From Sva-07 sp963741755 (lineage in GTDB: Bacteria > Actinomycetota > Acidimicrobiia > Acidimicrobiales > Ilumatobacteraceae), in NCBI GenBank assembly GCA_963741755.1, contig CAVUJG010000008.1, positions 62,001-126,000 on the forward strand: a stretch of DNA of 64,000 nucleotides. The letters run 5' to 3'. Positions 1-8,290 of the stretch are shown here, one piece after another; position 1 is the first letter of the stretch; the number at the start of each line of letters is the position of its first letter. Made by a program: the position numbers and the translations under genes. The notes beneath the pieces are model-generated. The model worked only from the letters and a program-made list of their open reading frames with translations. It had not been told where the DNA came from and searched no databases.

Positions 1-3000
1 AATTCGTCGGCCAGCTTGAGCACCTTGCCCTGCCCGATGTCGACCATCACGACCGAATCGCCAGGGTGTTCGCGCAGGATCCGCTTCAACCGCTGGATCT
101 TCAGTTCGTCGAGTGCGGCAGAGGGCAACCGCAAGCGCAGCGGCGCCGCGGGGCCGTCGCTCAGGCCCGACAACACCGTGACGGTCTGGCCGATCAGGCC
201 GAACCGTGACTCGTCGCGCCGGTCGAGGCGGCCCTTGACCGCAACGATCAGGTCGTCTTCGAGCTTGTGACCCTGTTCAGCGAGCGTTCGCGGGAAGATC
301 GTCACCTCGATCGAGGCGTCGAGGTCCTCCAGCAGGAACACCGCCATCTGGTCACCCTTCTTGGTGAACTTGCGTGCCAGATTCGTGATGACACCACCGA
401 CGACGACGTTGGCGCCGTCCTCCATCGTCTGGAGATCGAGCACCGACTGCTCGACCTTGCGCCGCAGCGCTGCTTCGACACCGAACAACGGGTGGTCGGA
501 CACGTACAGCCCGAGCATCTCCTTCTCGTAGCGGAGCTGTTCGGTCTTGTCGAACGCGAGGTCGGGGATCTCGGTGCGCTCGTCGAATCCATCTCCGGAG
601 CCGCCGCCCGCATCGGCCTCGGCGTCGCCCCAATCACCGAAGAGGCTCATCACACCCTTCTCGCGTTCGCGACGGCGCTTCACGGTGGTGTCGATGATGT
701 GCTCGAACACGGTCAGCAGTCCGCGGCGAGTGTGGCCGAGATTGTCGAACGCACCACCCTTGATCAGCGATTCGATCGTCCGCTTGTTCAGCACGGGTTC
801 CGGCACCCGCTCGACGAAGTCGTGGAAGCTGACGAACTGCCCGTTCTCCGCGCGTTCGGCGATCAACAGCTCGACGAGGGCCTCGCCGACGTTGCGCACC
901 GCCGAGAGACCGAAGGTGATCGCTCCGGGACTCCCGACCGACAACGTGACGCCGGGTGGCAGCTCGTCGATGCCAAGCGCGCCGAAGTTCGTCATCGAAC
1001 GGTTGACGTCGGGCGGCAGCACCTTGATTCCCATCGACCGGCAGTCGCTGAGGTAGGTGGCGGCCTTGTCGAGGTTGTTCTTGACGCTGGTGAGCAGACA
1101 CGCGATGTACTCGACCGGATAGTGCGCCTTCAGGTAGGCGGTCTGATACGTGACCAGCCCGTAGCCGAACGTGTGGCTCTTGTTGAACGCATAGTCGGCG
1201 AACTTCTCGATGATGTCGAACAGTTCCTTGCCGAGCGCCGGTTCGTATCCGGTCGCCACGACGCCCGCCTCGAAGCCGTCGCGGGCCTCGGCCATCACCT
1301 CGCGGACCTTCTTGCCCATGGCCTTGCGAAGGTTGTCCGCTTCGGCGAGTGAGTAACCGGCGAACTTCTGCGCAACACGCATCACGCTCTCCTGATAGAT
1401 CATCAGGCCGTAGGTGTCGCCGAGCACCTCCTTCGCATCCTCGTGGAAGTACTCGACCGGCTTGCGCTCGTTCTTGCGGTCGGCGTAGTCGTAGTGCATG
1501 TTCACGCTCATCGGCCCCGGCCGATAGAGCGCCAACACAGCGGAGACGTCCTCGAAGCTGTTGGGCGCCATCGCCTTGAGCAGCTGGCGCATCGGAGGTG
1601 ACTCCAGCTGGAACACCCCGATCGTCTCACCCTTCGACAGCAGGTCGAAGGTGGCTTGATCGTCGAGGTCGATGTCGTCGACGACGAAGTCGGGATCGCG
1701 CTGGGCCCGGATCATCGCCTCGGCGTCGGTGATCACGTCGAGGTTCCGCAGTCCGAGGAAGTCCATCTTCAGCAGTCCGAGGTCTTCGACGCCGTGCATT
1801 TCGTACTGGGTGACGACCGGCGCGTCAGCGGGATCCTGGCCCGACTCGGGCTTGCGTTGGATCGGGACGTAATCGGTGACCGGGTCCTTGGTGATCACGA
1901 CCGCCGCCGCGTGGATGCCGTCGGAACGCTTCAGCCCCTCGAGGCCGCGGGCGACGTCGATCACCTTCTTGAGGTCGGCGTCGGTGTCGTACATGGCCCG
2001 CAGGTCGGCGGCGGCCTTGTAGCCGTCGGCGTACTTCGGACTCTGCTCGAAGCAGTACTTGAGCGGGGTGTCGCGCCCCATCACCATCGGCGGCATCGCC
2101 TTGGCCAGCTTGTCGCCGACGCCGTACGGGTACCCCAACACCCGAGCGGCGTCGCGCACGGCGTTGCGGGCCTTGATGGTGCCGAACGTGATGATCTGCG
2201 CCACGTGATCGCGTCCATAGCGTTCGGCGGCGTACCGGATCATCTCGTCGCGGTATCGCGAGTCGAAGTCCATGTCGATGTCCGGCATCGACACCCGGCT
2301 CGGGTTGAGGAATCGCTCGAACAGCAGGTCGTACTTGATCGGATCGAGGTCGGTGATCCACAGGCAGTACGCCACCGCACAGCCCGCTGCCGAGCCACGA
2401 CCGGGGCCGACTCGGATGTTGGCGTCGCGGGCGTGCTTGATCAGGTCCCACGTGATCAGGAAGTACGACGCGAACCCCATGTCGTTGATGACCTTGAGTT
2501 CGTAGCTGAGCCGCTCGACGGCGTCGTTCGGGATCTGCTCGCCCCAGCGCTTCTTGGCGCCCTCCCACGTGAGGTGTTCGAGATACGAGGCGTCGTCGAA
2601 CCCGACCGGCACCGGGAAGCTCGGCAGCAACGGCTTGCCGAACTCGATCTCGAGGTCGGCACGTTCGGCGATCCACAGCGTGTTGTCGCACGCCGACGGC
2701 ACTTCACGGAACAGGTACCGCATCTCGGCGGCGGTCTTCAAGTAGTGCTCGCTGCCCTCGAACTTGAAACGCTTCGTGTCCGACAGCAGGGCCCCGGTCT
2801 GGACACACAACAGCGCGTCATGCGCTTCGTGGTCCTCCTGGTGGGTGTAGTGACTGTCGTTGGTGGCCAGCAGTGGCGCGCCGATCTTCTTCGCGATCTC
2901 GATCAGCTTCGGGTTGGTCTCGCGCTGGGCCGGCAGGCCGTGGTCCTGCAGCTCGACGAACAGGTTGTCGCGTCCGAAGATGTCCTGCAGCCGCGCCGCC

Positions 3001-3515
3001 TTCTCGATGGCGCCCTTCTCGTCACCGTTCAGCAACGACTGCAACACGTGCCCGCCGAGGCAGCCGGTGGTGGCGATCAGCCCGTCGGAGTACTTCTCGA
3101 GCAGCTCCCAGTCCATGCGGGGCTTGTAGTAGTAGCCCTCCATGAACGCCAGGCTCGCCAGTTGGATCAGGTTCTTGTACCCGGTCTGGTTCTCGGCCAG
3201 CAGGGTCAGGTGGTAGTAGAGCTTCTTGCCGCCCTCGGTGTCGCCACCCGAGTCGTCGAGGCGGCCACGGCGAGTCGGGCGCTCGCTGCGATGGTCGTGA
3301 GCCATGTAGGCCTCGGTGCCGATGATCGGCTTGATCCCCTGCTTGTTGCACTCCTTGTAGAAGTCCAACGTGCCGTACATGTTGCCGTGATCGGTCATCC
3401 CGATCGCCGGCATGCCGTCGGACACCGCCTTGGCCACCAGTTCGTCCAACCGCGCCGCCCCGTCCAACATCGAGAACTCGGTGTGGACGTGGAGGTGAGT
3501 GAAGGAATCGGACAC
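1..3515 (-). CDS. dnaE: DNA polymerase III alpha subunit (3' end cut by window)
   Basis: Replicative polymerase subunit, 1,171 codons visible; the last part of the C-terminal domain lies beyond the window edge. The N-terminus is a PHP domain (HVHTEFSMLDG, then TDHGNMYGTL). The palm carries the catalytic aspartates in PDIDMDF near residue 412, followed by the fingers/thumb (LYRPGPM, AFNKSH) and an OB-fold region near the end (VVVGGVITNLARKFTKKG). GTG at 3515 is chosen because MSDSFTHLHVHTEF is the usual DnaE beginning. The length fits DnaE1 of about 1,180 residues. It lies 67 bases downstream of bpa. No LexA-type box is visible upstream. Confidence 0.96.
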   Translation of the reverse strand, partial: MSDSFTHLHVHTEFSMLDGAARLDELVAKAVSDGMPAIGMTDHGNMYGTLDFYKECNKQGIKPIIGTEAYMAHDHRSERPTRRGRLDDSGGDTEGGKKLYYHLTLLAENQTGYKNLIQLASLAFMEGYYYKPRMDWELLEKYSDGLIATTGCLGGHVLQSLLNGDEKGAIEKAARLQDIFGRDNLFVELQDHGLPAQRETNPKLIEIAKKIGAPLLATNDSHYTHQEDHEAHDALLCVQTGALLSDTKRFKFEGSEHYLKTAAEMRYLFREVPSACDNTLWIAERADLEIEFGKPLLPSFPVPVGFDDASYLEHLTWEGAKKRWGEQIPNDAVERLSYELKVINDMGFASYFLITWDLIKHARDANIRVGPGRGSAAGCAVAYCLWITDLDPIKYDLLFERFLNPSRVSMPDIDMDFDSRYRDEMIRYAAERYGRDHVAQIITFGTIKARNAVRDAARVLGYPYGVGDKLAKAMPPMVMGRDTPLKYCFEQSPKYADGYKAAADLRAMYDTDADLKKVIDVARGLEGLKRSDGIHAAAVVITKDPVTDYVPIQRKPESGQDPADAPVVTQYEMHGVEDLGLLKMDFLGLRNLDVITDAEAMIRAQRDPDFVVDDIDLDDQATFDLLSKGETIGVFQLESPPMRQLLKAMAPNSFEDVSAVLALYRPGPMSVNMHYDYADRKNERKPVEYFHEDAKEVLGDTYGLMIYQESVMRVAQKFAGYSLAEADNLRKAMGKKVREVMAEARDGFEAGVVATGYEPALGKELFDIIEKFADYAFNKSHTFGYGLVTYQTAYLKAHYPVEYIACLLTSVKNNLDKAATYLSDCRSMGIKVLPPDVNRSMTNFGALGIDELPPGVTLSVGSPGAITFGLSAVRNVGEALVELLIAERAENGQFVSFHDFVERVPEPVLNKRTIESLIKGGAFDNLGHTRRGLLTVFEHIIDTTVKRRREREKGVMSLFGDWGDAEADAGGGSGDGFDERTEIPDLAFDKTEQLRYEKEMLGLYVSDHPLFGVEAALRRKVEQSVLDLQTMEDGANVVVGGVITNLARKFTKKGDQMAVFLLEDLDASIEVTIFPRTLAEQGHKLEDDLIVAVKGRLDRRDESRFGLIGQTVTVLSGLSDGPAAPLRLRLPSAALDELKIQRLKRILREHPGDSVVMVDIGQGKVLKLADE

Positions 3516-3582
3516 AGTTCTCGTTCGGCAAATTACTCGGATGTGGTTTCGGCGACGTTAGCGCGTGCGGAGCGCTGCCCGT

Positions 3583-4107
3583 TCAGAGGTACGTACCGGG
3601 ACGATCCGGACCCGACGGTTGGGGACCTTGCGCCTGTTCGGGCATCTGAGCGCCACCGGGGAGTTGACGCATCTCCTGGAGCTGGCGCTGCGCAGCGAAC
3701 TGCTGCGCCATCAAGGTGGCCTGAATGCCGTGGAACAGACCTTCGAGCCAGCCCACGAGTTGCGCCTTCGCGATACGCAGCTCCGATTCGCTCGGGATCT
3801 CGCCATCGTCGAACGGCAGCGCGAGCGTCGCCAACTCCTCCCGGAGGTCCGGCGACAGCGCCTCGGAGAGCTCCGCCACCGAGCGCTCGTAGATCTCCGC
3901 AAGGCGCTCGCGCGAGGCCTCATCGAGAGGTGCGGTGCGAACCTCCTCGAGCAGTTGCTTCACCATCGATCCGATCCGCATCACCTTGGCCGGCGAGGTG
4001 ACCGATTCCTCCTCGACCGGAGGGACCGCGGTGTCGGTGATCTCGGCGTCGGCGGTCTGGGCGTTGGTGACCTCGTCGGGCTGCAGCGACTCGTGAGTAT
4101 CGGACAT
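3583..4107 (-). CDS. bpa: Bacterial proteasome activator Bpa/PafE (DUF2587)
   Basis: A 174-residue protein matching the ring-forming, ATP-independent activator of the actinobacterial 20S proteasome. The helical core runs about residues 45-150 (MRIGSMVKQLLEEVRTAP, SELRIAKAQLVGWLEGLFHG, ATLMAQQFAAQRQLQEMRQL). The N-terminus is acidic and low-complexity and the C-terminus Pro/Gln/Gly-rich. The protein ends in GTYL, comparable to the GQYL tail that docks mycobacterial Bpa into the proteasome. ATG 4107 is preceded by AAAGGG. It is 21 bases downstream of the phosphodiesterase gene and may be co-transcribed with it. Proteasome genes themselves are not in the window. Confidence 0.93.
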   Translation of the reverse strand: MSDTHESLQPDEVTNAQTADAEITDTAVPPVEEESVTSPAKVMRIGSMVKQLLEEVRTAPLDEASRERLAEIYERSVAELSEALSPDLREELATLALPFDDGEIPSESELRIAKAQLVGWLEGLFHGIQATLMAQQFAAQRQLQEMRQLPGGAQMPEQAQGPQPSGPDRPGTYL

Positions 4108-4128
4108 GGCACCCTTTCTACCGACGAC

Positions 4129-5253
4129 TCAGGCCAGAGCGCCGACCAGCGGCACGTTCACCTCAGCCGACGTCAACGAGCCGTGTCGACAGATCAACTC
4201 GAACGGCCCCGAATCGGCCGGATCGTGGAAGCTCACCGGCTCGTGGGCCACCAGCGCCACATCGCCGAGGCGCGCTCGCACCTCGGGCGCCATTGCCGAG
4301 CCGAACCAGTGCTCGTCGAGCGTCTGCTCCTTCGTGACGACCCAGGCGAGATGTCCGACCTCGTCGCGTGCACCCGCTGCGAGATCGTCGAGCGCGCCTT
4401 TCGCAGCGTGCATCCAGCGGAACCGTCCCTCACCGGACTGGAACGTGACCGACGCGAGCAATGCCGGCGAGGGAGTCACCAGGCGGTCGCCGACGTGCAC
4501 CTGCCCGTGGTCGGCGGTCACGAGCAGCGCCGTGTCCGTCGGCAGCGACTCCAGCACGTCGGCGACGAGCCGGTCGGCGGATCGCAACTCGGCTTCATAG
4601 AACGGTCCGAAGCCACGTTCGTGAGCGATCTTGTCGATGCCACCGTAGTAGCAGTACACGAACCGCTCGCCCGCTTCGATTTCTGCTCGTGCCTGCACCG
4701 CGATCGACGACGTCGCACGCCATCCGACCGGGTCGCTCCCTCGCAGGTGCGCTTCGGAGAACGCCGACGACTGCAGCTCGGCCACGCTCACCACCGGAAC
4801 GGTCTGGCCCAGGAACGGCTCGAAGGGCTGGACCTCCCGCGGAGGATGCGATCGACGCACCGCCTGGTCGCCGACACACCAGCGCAACACGTTCATGACC
4901 TCGCCGCCAACGACCATGCGGTAGCCGACCAGACCGTGCTCGGCAGGCGTGAGCCCTGTCGTGATCGACGTCAGCGCCGTCGCGGTCGTGGTCGGAGCGA
5001 CCGTGTGGATCGGACCGCCGACCATCGACGCGACGGTCGGCATCAGCTCACGATGCGTTTGCAGCTGGTCCCAGCCGAGCCCGTCGAGCACGAACACAAC
5101 GACCGCCTTCGCTGCTGCCACTGGTTCCGGCATCCACGCCGGAAGGCCGCTCGCCCACGACGACGGACCGAGCAACGCCGGAACCACGCCACGAACGTTG
5201 GCGCCGGCGTAGTCCGGAATGATCGGGCCATCCGCGCCAGCGCTCTTCGTCAC
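4129..5253 (-). CDS. Alkaline phosphatase-superfamily nucleotide pyrophosphatase/phosphodiesterase
   Basis: About 374 residues with the metal-binding core of the type I phosphodiesterase/nucleotide pyrophosphatase family: FVLDGLGWD near the N-terminus, the nucleophile region APTTTATALTSI followed by GLTPAEHGLVGYRM, GGIDKIAHERG in the middle and VTADHGQVHVG later. Two metals are expected. The substrate cannot be deduced. GTG 5253 is chosen because GAAGGA lies upstream and longer versions would run into the divergent Rrf2 gene; the exact start is uncertain. It is probably the first gene of a unit with bpa. Confidence 0.85.
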   Translation of the reverse strand: MTKSAGADGPIIPDYAGANVRGVVPALLGPSSWASGLPAWMPEPVAAAKAVVVFVLDGLGWDQLQTHRELMPTVASMVGGPIHTVAPTTTATALTSITTGLTPAEHGLVGYRMVVGGEVMNVLRWCVGDQAVRRSHPPREVQPFEPFLGQTVPVVSVAELQSSAFSEAHLRGSDPVGWRATSSIAVQARAEIEAGERFVYCYYGGIDKIAHERGFGPFYEAELRSADRLVADVLESLPTDTALLVTADHGQVHVGDRLVTPSPALLASVTFQSGEGRFRWMHAAKGALDDLAAGARDEVGHLAWVVTKEQTLDEHWFGSAMAPEVRARLGDVALVAHEPVSFHDPADSGPFELICRHGSLTSAEVNVPLVGALA

Positions 5254-5328
5254 CCGAGCAGTCCACCACGTTCCTTCACCTCGGGACAAGCACAACCCCC
5301 AGAAGCTGAGCTGACCGGGCCGACTGGC

Positions 5329-5334
5329 TAACGT
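5329..5334 (+). promoter_or_regulatory. -10 hexamer TAACGT, leaderless start of the Rrf2 gene
   Basis: TAACGT ends six bases before the GTG at 5341 and no Shine-Dalgarno is present. A leaderless mRNA starting at the GTG is inferred. The -35 region is poor (CTGAGC near 5306). Confidence 0.5.
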
Positions 5335-5340
5335 CATCGT

Positions 5341-5775
5341 GTGCGCATCTCGACCCGCGGTGACTACGCCTGCCGTGCCCTGCTGTCGCTGGCGCTGCAC
5401 TCCGACGAGACCGGGCCCACCTCGGTGCGTGACATCGCCGACCGCACCGCGCTCCCCCAGCCCTACCTCGAACAGATCCTGCTCGCACTCAAAGGCGCCG
5501 GACTCGTGAAGTCGAAACGCGGTGTCGGCGGCGGCTACATCCTCGCTCGCGACCCCGCCGAGATTCGCCTCTCCGAGATCGTCTCAGCGGTCGACGGCCC
5601 GATCACCCTCGGCGACTTCGGTCAACCTCACCAGGACGGCTCCTGCGACCACGAGGGCCAATGCGTTCTGCTCGGCATCTGGAACCAGGCCGGCGACCAC
5701 ATGCGCGTCTACCTCGAAGGCTTCACACTCGCCGGCATCGCCGCCATCGCCCGCGGCGACGCCCCCTGGCCGTAA
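5341..5775 (+). CDS. Rrf2-family transcriptional regulator
   Basis: A 144-residue winged-helix regulator. The N-terminus MRISTRGDYACRALL and the helix-turn-helix region (SVRDIADRTALPQPYLEQIL, wing KRGVGGGYILAR) are typical of IscR/NsrR/RsrR proteins. The cluster region has Cys102 and Cys108 (CDHEGQC) but no third nearby cysteine as in IscR, so a [2Fe-2S] or other cofactor is possible but not assured. It is a lone plus-strand gene between minus-strand units and divergent from the phosphodiesterase gene. Targets are unknown. Confidence 0.9.
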   Translation: MRISTRGDYACRALLSLALHSDETGPTSVRDIADRTALPQPYLEQILLALKGAGLVKSKRGVGGGYILARDPAEIRLSEIVSAVDGPITLGDFGQPHQDGSCDHEGQCVLLGIWNQAGDHMRVYLEGFTLAGIAAIARGDAPWP

Positions 5776-5780
5776 TACCT

Positions 5781-5928
5781 TCTCGGCCTCACGGCGATTC
5801 GTAGCGAAACGATCGAGGTCGGCCTCGTCCGGCTCGTCGCTGGCGCTTCCCTCGCCGGATCTCGGTTCGGCCTCACCACACGTCTGAGCGAACCAATCGA
5901 GGTCGGCCGACTCCGGCTCGTCGCTGGG
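5781..5928. repeat. Two imperfect 63-bp direct repeats, 84-bp period
   Basis: Units at about 5781-5843 and 5865-5928 share GGCCTCAC, ATCGAGGTCGGCC and CTCGTCGCTGG at offsets of exactly 84 bases. They fill the space between the convergent 3' ends of the Rrf2 and rluD genes. On the minus strand they can be read as two 28-codon units with the pattern SDEPxxADLDxFA...EAE, but no start codon or separate gene is evident. Confidence 0.7.
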
Positions 5929-5930
5929 GG

Positions 5931-6851
5931 TCAGACAACGGCGGCGTCGAGCCAGGCTTGGAGGTCGGGGGCGAGGGGGCTGGTGAACGTCACGCGTTCG
6001 CCCGTGCTCGGGTGATCGAACGCCAACTCGGCGGCGTGGAGGAACGGACGGGTCAGCCCCAGCGTCGGTCGGCGCTGGCTGTAGGTCGGATCGCCGACCA
6101 GCGGATGGTTGATCGACGCCAAGTGCACGCGGATCTGATGCGTTCGGCCCGTCTCCAGCCGACATTCGAGGCGCGACACCAGCGCTGGGCTGCTGTAGGT
6201 GCCGATCACCCGGTAATCGGTGCGTGCGGGCCGGCCACCGGCGACCACGGCCATCTTCAGCGGATCCCCACGGTCGCGCCCGATCGGCGCGTCGATGATG
6301 CCGTGCGGCGCATCGGGTACGCCCCAGACCACCGAGTCGTAGCGTCGAGTTGCGCTGTGATCGGCGAACTGCTCGATCAACAGTTCCGCTGCGGCATCGG
6401 TCCGAGCCACGACCAGCAGGCCGGAACTCCCCGCGTCGAGCCGATGCACGATGCCGGGGCGAATCGGGTCGCCACCCACTCCCTCCAGCTCCGGATAGCG
6501 GGCCAACAACCCGCTGACCAGCGTGCCATCCATGTTGCCCGCGCCCGGGTGCACGACCAGACCGGCAGGTTTGTCGACGACGATGACCGCGTCGTCCTCG
6601 TAGACCACGCCGAAGTCGACCGACTCGTCGGCGGTCGGCATCACAGGCTCGGGGATCGCCCGGGGATCGACCTCGACGGTCTGGCCCTCCTGCAAACGCA
6701 CCTTGCCCGACGCCGCGGGGCCGCCATCGACACGTACACCACCGGCAGCGATCGTTGCAGCGGCCTCGGCCCGGCTCAGGTCACCGATCAATGCGACGAT
6801 CCGATCGAGTCGCTCGCCCGCCAGTGCTGCCGGCACGGACTCGGTGATCAT
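5931..6851 (-). CDS. rluD: RluD-family 23S rRNA pseudouridine synthase
   Basis: A 306-residue RNA-modifying enzyme converting uridines of large-subunit rRNA to pseudouridine. The N-terminal S4 domain (about residues 12-60, LDRIVALIGDLSRAEA) is followed by the synthase core with VVDKPAGLVVHPG and the catalytic HRLDAGSSGLL (Asp139). GRTHQIRVHL is the conserved C-terminal motif. The common D-T of HRLDKDTSG is A-G-S here. ATG 6851 overlaps the lspA stop as ATGA. It is the last gene of the long dcw-ileS unit. Confidence 0.95.
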   Translation of the reverse strand: MITESVPAALAGERLDRIVALIGDLSRAEAAATIAAGGVRVDGGPAASGKVRLQEGQTVEVDPRAIPEPVMPTADESVDFGVVYEDDAVIVVDKPAGLVVHPGAGNMDGTLVSGLLARYPELEGVGGDPIRPGIVHRLDAGSSGLLVVARTDAAAELLIEQFADHSATRRYDSVVWGVPDAPHGIIDAPIGRDRGDPLKMAVVAGGRPARTDYRVIGTYSSPALVSRLECRLETGRTHQIRVHLASINHPLVGDPTYSQRRPTLGLTRPFLHAAELAFDHPSTGERVTFTSPLAPDLQAWLDAAVV

Positions 6852-7381
6852 CCGGCACCTCCGGCGTTCTCGACGTGGTCGGCCGAGCCTTCGGTCGACT
6901 CGTCATGACGATGAGCGCGAGCGCTGAGGATGCTGCTGAGGATCAGCAACGCGGCGCCGACGTTCACGGCCATGTCGGCAACGTTGAAGATCGGGAACCA
7001 CTGGAAGTCGATGAAGTCGACAACGGCTCCTTGGAGCACGCCGTCGTCACCGCGAAACAGCCGGTCGATCAGGTTCCCGGCGGCGCCACCGATCAGCAGA
7101 CCCATCCCGATCGTGCTCATGGGGCTCGCCTCGGTGCGTAGTGACACCAGGAGGTACACGATGACGATCGTGGCGATCACGCCGATCAACGGGCCGAAGC
7201 CTTGACCCTGACCGAACGCCATGCCGTTGTTGAAGGCGAGGTTGAGCCTCAACGTCCAGAAGAGATCGATTTCCCGATCGGTTCCGAGCGAGGTGACTGC
7301 CCAGTGCTTGGTCAGCTGGTCGACAATGACGACTCCGACCGCGATCGCCACAGGCGCCCGCCATGCACGGACAGCCGGCAT
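6848..7381 (-). CDS. lspA: Lipoprotein signal peptidase (signal peptidase II)
   Basis: A 177-residue membrane aspartyl protease that removes signal peptides from diacylglyceryl-modified prolipoproteins. Four hydrophobic segments are visible. Family motifs DQLTKHW, FNNGMAFG, GGAAGNLIDR, VVDFIDF and FNVADMA are intact; the expected catalytic dyad is Asp122 and Asp136. The C-terminal tail after residue 155 is polar and His/Glu-rich. ATG 7381 lies just after the stop of the DksA-like gene, with rluD overlapping downstream. A substrate candidate in the window is the lipobox protein at 42544. Confidence 0.96.
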   Translation of the reverse strand: MPAVRAWRAPVAIAVGVVIVDQLTKHWAVTSLGTDREIDLFWTLRLNLAFNNGMAFGQGQGFGPLIGVIATIVIVYLLVSLRTEASPMSTIGMGLLIGGAAGNLIDRLFRGDDGVLQGAVVDFIDFQWFPIFNVADMAVNVGAALLILSSILSARAHRHDESTEGSADHVENAGGAG

Positions 7382-7384
7382 GAT

Positions 7385-8213
7385 TCAACGCGGGCCGACG
7401 CCGCTGACCTTCTCTGCGGCGAGGACCGTGGTCTCGGGGATGGCTTCGAGACGTTCCCGAGGGATCGGCTGACCCGACACCTCCGAGTAGCCGTACGTGC
7501 CTTGCCCGATTCGCTCCAGCGCTGCGTCGATCTCGAGGATCGTCTGACGGGCCTGCGTGGACAACACGCGATCGAGATCACGCTGGACGACCATCGTGTC
7601 GCCTTCGCCGCCCTCATCGTCGAACTGCACGTCGCCCATCTCGCCGTCCTCGATGATGCTCGTCGCCTCATCCTCGAGCCGGGTCGCCCGAGCCACCTCG
7701 GCAGCACGGCGCGCCGTCAACTCATCGCGCTGATCTTTGAGGAACTTCACGTCGAAGTCCTTCGTGTAGGCAATGCCGTCCTTGGTGTGACCGCGCGGAG
7801 GCGGGATCTCGACGCGCTCGAACTTGGCGTTGGAGAGCAATGACGGCGTCAGGCTGGTGGCGCCGGGCCGTTTCGGCTTGCGCACGACTGGCGTGACCGG
7901 CGTCCGCTTGACCGGTTCTTTCGCTGCTGGAGCCTTCGTCGCTGGAGCCTTCTTGGCAGGCGCCTTCGTTGCCGCAGCCTTCTTCGCCGGAGCCTTCTTG
8001 GCAGGCGCCTTCGTTGCCGCCGCCTTCTTTCGCCGGAGCCTTCTTGGCAGGCGCCTTCGTTGCCGCAGCCTTCTTCGCCGGAGCCTTCTTGGCGGGCGCC
8101 TTCTTCGCCGCCGCCTTTTTCGTTGCGGGTGCCTTCGTAGCAGCAGCCTTCTTCGCCGGAGCCTTCTTCGCCGCCGCCGTGGTCGCGGAACTCGTCTTTT
8201 TCGATGCAGCCAT
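7385..8213 (-). CDS. DksA/TraR-like protein with histone H1-like AKP-rich N-terminus (frameshift as sequenced)
   Basis: Removing one inserted base at 8028-8030 gives about 275 residues. Residues 1 to about 105 are a Lys/Ala/Pro-rich tail (repeats of KKAPAKKAAATKAPA). The C-terminal part is a DksA/TraR-type module: coiled coil (LKDQRDELTARRAAEVARAT), DVQFDDEGGEGDTM, and a zinc-finger-like end GTYGYSEVSGQPIPRERLEA. The four zinc cysteines expected in GxCxxCG...CxxC are absent, so no zinc binding is likely. The basic tail suggests binding to nucleic acid. Start 8213 has GAGGAG upstream, and a TAGAGT -10 may lie in 8214-8290. It sits between ileS and lspA. Confidence 0.8.
7944..8079. repeat. Three tandem 45/46-bp repeats encoding the AKP tail
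   Basis: Units start at 7944, 7989 and 8035, each opening GGAGCCTTCTTGGCAGGCGC; a partial fourth begins at 8080. Units 1 and 3 are 45 bp. Unit 2 is 46 bp because of one extra T in the run at 8028-8030, which shifts the reading frame of the gene. Confidence 0.9.
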
Positions 8214-8290
8214 GTGCGCTCCTCTGGGCAGTGTGAGCGCCGGACTCTACCGGATACCCGCCGATTTCGTTCCGATGATCCGTTGACGAA

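Noticed and set aside
3516..3582. LexA box before dnaE
   Set aside because: GAACGAGAAC is a direct, not inverted, arrangement and does not fit the SOS motif.
1656..4001. Long plus-strand open frame of 781 codons opposite dnaE and bpa
   Set aside because: It is an antisense shadow: composition is His/Val/Arg/Gln-rich with no motif, while the minus strand carries complete DnaE and Bpa domains.
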